A stretch of DNA of 35,143 bases from Methylobacterium indicum. Its GTDB lineage: Bacteria > Pseudomonadota > Alphaproteobacteria > Rhizobiales > Beijerinckiaceae. The notes under the pieces were generated by a model that saw nothing but the letters and a program-made list of their open reading frames with translations, made no database searches and had not been told where the DNA came from. The first letter of the stretch is position 1. Each line of letters opens with the position of its first letter. The position numbers and the translations under genes are program-made. The stretch is from assembly GCF_001043895.1 (NCBI RefSeq), contig NZ_JTHF01000312.1, positions 1 to 35,143 of the forward strand, given 5' to 3'. Of the stretch, positions 33,353 through 35,143 are shown in pieces.

Positions 33353-34519
33353 CTACTGCCGCTTGCCCCAGCGGACGCCCGGCGCCGGCCCGGCGCCCGC
33401 GGCAAGCTGGCCGATCGCCGGGCCGCTGGCATCGCCCGGGTGGTGCTGCGAGCCGGGGCCCATCGGTTCGGCGGCGATCAGGTCCGGGGTCGCGGCCATC
33501 TCGGGGGTGCCGCGGCCGGTGGCGAACTGGCCGGCCTTGCGGAAGCGCCAGAGGTAGCCCGGCACCACCGCCTCGACCGCCGTCGGGGCGATGCCGATCC
33601 CCTCGATCGTACGGCCTTCCGACTTGGCCGCCTCGGACACGACGTTGTCGCTCTGGAGCAGGGTGACCTGGTCGCGGGTGAGCTTGAGGGTGTCGGGCAG
33701 GAGGCCGAGCGTCGCGGTGTCGACGAATTCCATCACCCGGGCCTGGAGCCGGGCGGCGGGGGCCGGCAGCGGCAGCACCACGCGGCTGCGCATCGTCACC
33801 TTGAGGGTGTACTCGACGAGCTGCTGCAGCGTCAGGATCTCCGGCCCGCCGAGCTCGTAGACCCGGCCGCCCTGGAGCCCGCCCTCGACCGCCCGGGCGA
33901 TCGCCTCGGCGACGTCGCCGGCGAAGACCGGCTGCATCCGGGCCTCGGCGCCGGCGAGCGGCAGCACCGGCAGCATCCGGGCGAGCGACGCGAAACGGTT
34001 GAAGAAGCTGTCGCCCGGCCCGAACACGATCGAGGGACGGAACACCACCGCGTCGGGCCGCGCCTCGAACACCCGGGCCTCGCCGATCGCCTTCGAGCGG
34101 GCATAGGCCGAGGCGGAATGCGCGTCGGCGCCGAGCGCCGAGACGTGGACCATCGGGGCGCCGACCGCGGCAGCCGCCCGGGCGACCTCGGCAGCGCCGT
34201 CGGCCTGGAGGCGCTGGAAGCTCTGGCTGCCGGTTTCCTGCAGGATGCCCACGAGGTTGACGACGATGTCGGCGTGCTCGGCGGCCCGCACGATCGAGGC
34301 GGGGTTGCGCAGGTTGGCCTGCACGCCGACGATCTGGCCGACGCGGCCGAGGGGCTGGAGGAACTGCGCGAGGTCGGGCCGGCGCACCGCCACCCGGATC
34401 CGGTAGCCGCGCTTGGCGAGCGCCCGCACGACGTGGCGGCCGAGGAAGCCCGATCCCCCGAACACGGTCACGAGCTGCGAGGCGGGCCGGGTCAGGCCGA
34501 CATGGTCGAAGCCGGTCAT
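33353..34519 (-). CDS. NDUFA9-like (complex I-associated) NAD(P)-binding protein
   Basis: A 388-residue atypical/extended SDR. The Rossmann motif VFGGSGFLGRHVVRAL (19-34) is followed by RVAVRRPD, DIVVNLVGIL, and MVHVSALGADAHSASAYARSKAIGE, where YARSK is the YxxxK motif. FRPSIVFGPGDSFFNRFASLARMLPVLPL and QPVFAGDVAEAI are hallmark phrases of the alphaproteobacterial family related to the mitochondrial complex I subunit NDUFA9. The mitochondrial protein binds NADPH and stabilises complex I; in bacteria the role is less certain, perhaps quinone-related or in complex I assembly. The C-terminal ~60 residues are Gly/Pro/Ala-rich and probably disordered. It converges on the SDR gene across the terminator. 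Confidence 0.88.
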   Translation of the reverse strand: MTGFDHVGLTRPASQLVTVFGGSGFLGRHVVRALAKRGYRIRVAVRRPDLAQFLQPLGRVGQIVGVQANLRNPASIVRAAEHADIVVNLVGILQETGSQSFQRLQADGAAEVARAAAAVGAPMVHVSALGADAHSASAYARSKAIGEARVFEARPDAVVFRPSIVFGPGDSFFNRFASLARMLPVLPLAGAEARMQPVFAGDVAEAIARAVEGGLQGGRVYELGGPEILTLQQLVEYTLKVTMRSRVVLPLPAPAARLQARVMEFVDTATLGLLPDTLKLTRDQVTLLQSDNVVSEAAKSEGRTIEGIGIAPTAVEAVVPGYLWRFRKAGQFATGRGTPEMAATPDLIAAEPMGPGSQHHPGDASGPAIGQLAAGAGPAPGVRWGKRQ

Positions 34520-35143
34520 GGTCGTGGGGTCCTTCCGCGGGTCTTCACCGGGGCTCTCGTCGGCTCCTTAGTCGAGGGGGCGGGCCCTGTGAAGCTCTTT
34601 GCGCGGCGCCCGTCGGGGTTGCGGCCGGTCCCGCCCCTGAACGACCGATCGGCCGCGCGACCTCGTGACCCGGCGAAAGCCCGGGCGGTTTCCCGGGGGG
34701 CGGGTGCCGGCGCGACGCGGCAGGATGCCGAGAGGGCGCACCCCGGGCCTCCGGTCGAAGGCGGAGGCGCCGGGTTTCTTGAAAATGACCTTGGGTCACT
34801 TAGGATGGTGGCGGCGACAGCGACCGGGTGGCGAAAGACACAATGATTTCGAACGCGCAAGCGATGATCGTCGCGGCCCGCGCCGGCCTGACCCGCTCCA
34901 CCGCCCTGTCCCGTTTCATGCGGCAATCGATCAGGGGACGGTTCGCTGCCCCGGATCGTCGATGCGAGGATCGCGACATACCGGCTGGGGAGCGAAACAC
35001 GGTGGTGCGTGATGCGAACAGGGTCCCGCCGCCTTCGGAGGACGAGGCGGGCGCGACCGGCGTCCTGCGCGGCCCGCGATTCAGGGAGCCGCACGGCCGC
35101 TCGGTTCGGCCCCGGGGCCTGCGCACCGTCGCGGCCGCGACGG
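34520..35143. other. Right-edge region without a confident gene
   Basis: No recognisable gene in 624 bases. A plus-strand frame from ATG 34843 stays open for 100 codons to the window edge (begins MISNAQAMIVAARAGLTRST), but it becomes Arg/Pro-rich with no known motif and lacks a ribosome site. At this GC content an open frame of that length is not meaningful. The 5' control region of the NDUFA9-like gene should lie at the left end. Confidence 0.5.

Noticed and set aside
34843..35143. A plus-strand frame open to the right edge
   Set aside because: The N-terminus looks protein-like, but the rest is Arg/Pro-rich and unrecognised, and chance open frames of 100 codons are common at this GC content.
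1..35143. tRNA, rRNA, CRISPR arrays, transposases or prophage genes
   Set aside because: I looked for T-loop patterns, regular direct repeats and DDE or integrase motifs and saw none I could support.

Overview
The window is GC-rich (about 70% by eye) alphaproteobacterial chromosome. The protein types (a TlpA/ArgH divergent pair closely resembling Bradyrhizobium TlpA, a dapB-gpmA pair with a short gpmA, a gloB/methyltransferase divergon, a TorF/Gcw_chp porin, an NDUFA9-like protein, a patatin/acetoacetate decarboxylase/3-hydroxybutyrate dehydrogenase operon) and the style of intergenic palindromes suggest a Rhizobiales/Hyphomicrobiales bacterium, most likely Methylobacterium or a close relative. 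That placement is inference. I saw no tRNA, rRNA, CRISPR array, transposase or phage gene.

Layout. 1-1622: a beta-propeller (YVTN) protein cut at its 5' end by a 66-bp inverted repeat, then a lipoprotein and a small exported protein. 1633-3603: an exported trypsin-like protease and an outer-membrane porin on the minus strand, followed by an AT-rich island. 4090-12876: a choline uptake and glycine-betaine synthesis locus, namely a minus-strand regulator divergent from choX-choW-choV-betB-betA. 12923-16390: an exported unknown protein, AlkB, an EamA exporter, a small membrane protein and a cupin. 16396-19817: gloB, a methyltransferase, marC and an alpha/beta hydrolase. 19989-21442: dapB-gpmA. 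21541-22896: an exported unknown protein and a YfdX protein, then about 950 bp of non-coding, repeat-bearing DNA. 23847-26541: patatin - acetoacetate decarboxylase - 3-hydroxybutyrate dehydrogenase operon. 26813-29649: accA and an L,D-transpeptidase lipoprotein. 30064-32101: divergent tlpA and argH. 32331-34519: an atypical SDR and an NDUFA9-like protein. 34520-35143: no confident gene.

The standout is the regulator at 4090-6072. Its N-terminal ~200 residues are a BetI-type TetR repressor, and the remaining ~440 residues are a betaine-aldehyde-dehydrogenase-like domain in the same uninterrupted frame. Compared with the intact BetB encoded 3.5 kb away, that domain has Phe at the catalytic Cys position, no catalytic Glu, no dinucleotide-binding GGTATG loop and no conserved C-terminal segment. 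It looks like a pseudoenzyme fused to the repressor of its own pathway. Two 16-bp sites with the common pattern TTGAATGnnnnTTCAA lie in the 291-bp divergent spacer, one near each gene start, and fit BetI-type operators.

The proposed working of this locus is: ChoXWV imports choline, BetA and BetB oxidise it to glycine betaine, and the fusion regulator reads choline and possibly betaine aldehyde to control both directions of transcription. Secondary points of interest are a MITE-like 106-bp element that supplies the last codons of one gene, tlpA and argH start codons that overlap in a CATG, an alkB gene whose only suitable start appears to be CTG, and an SDR lacking the canonical Tyr/Lys.
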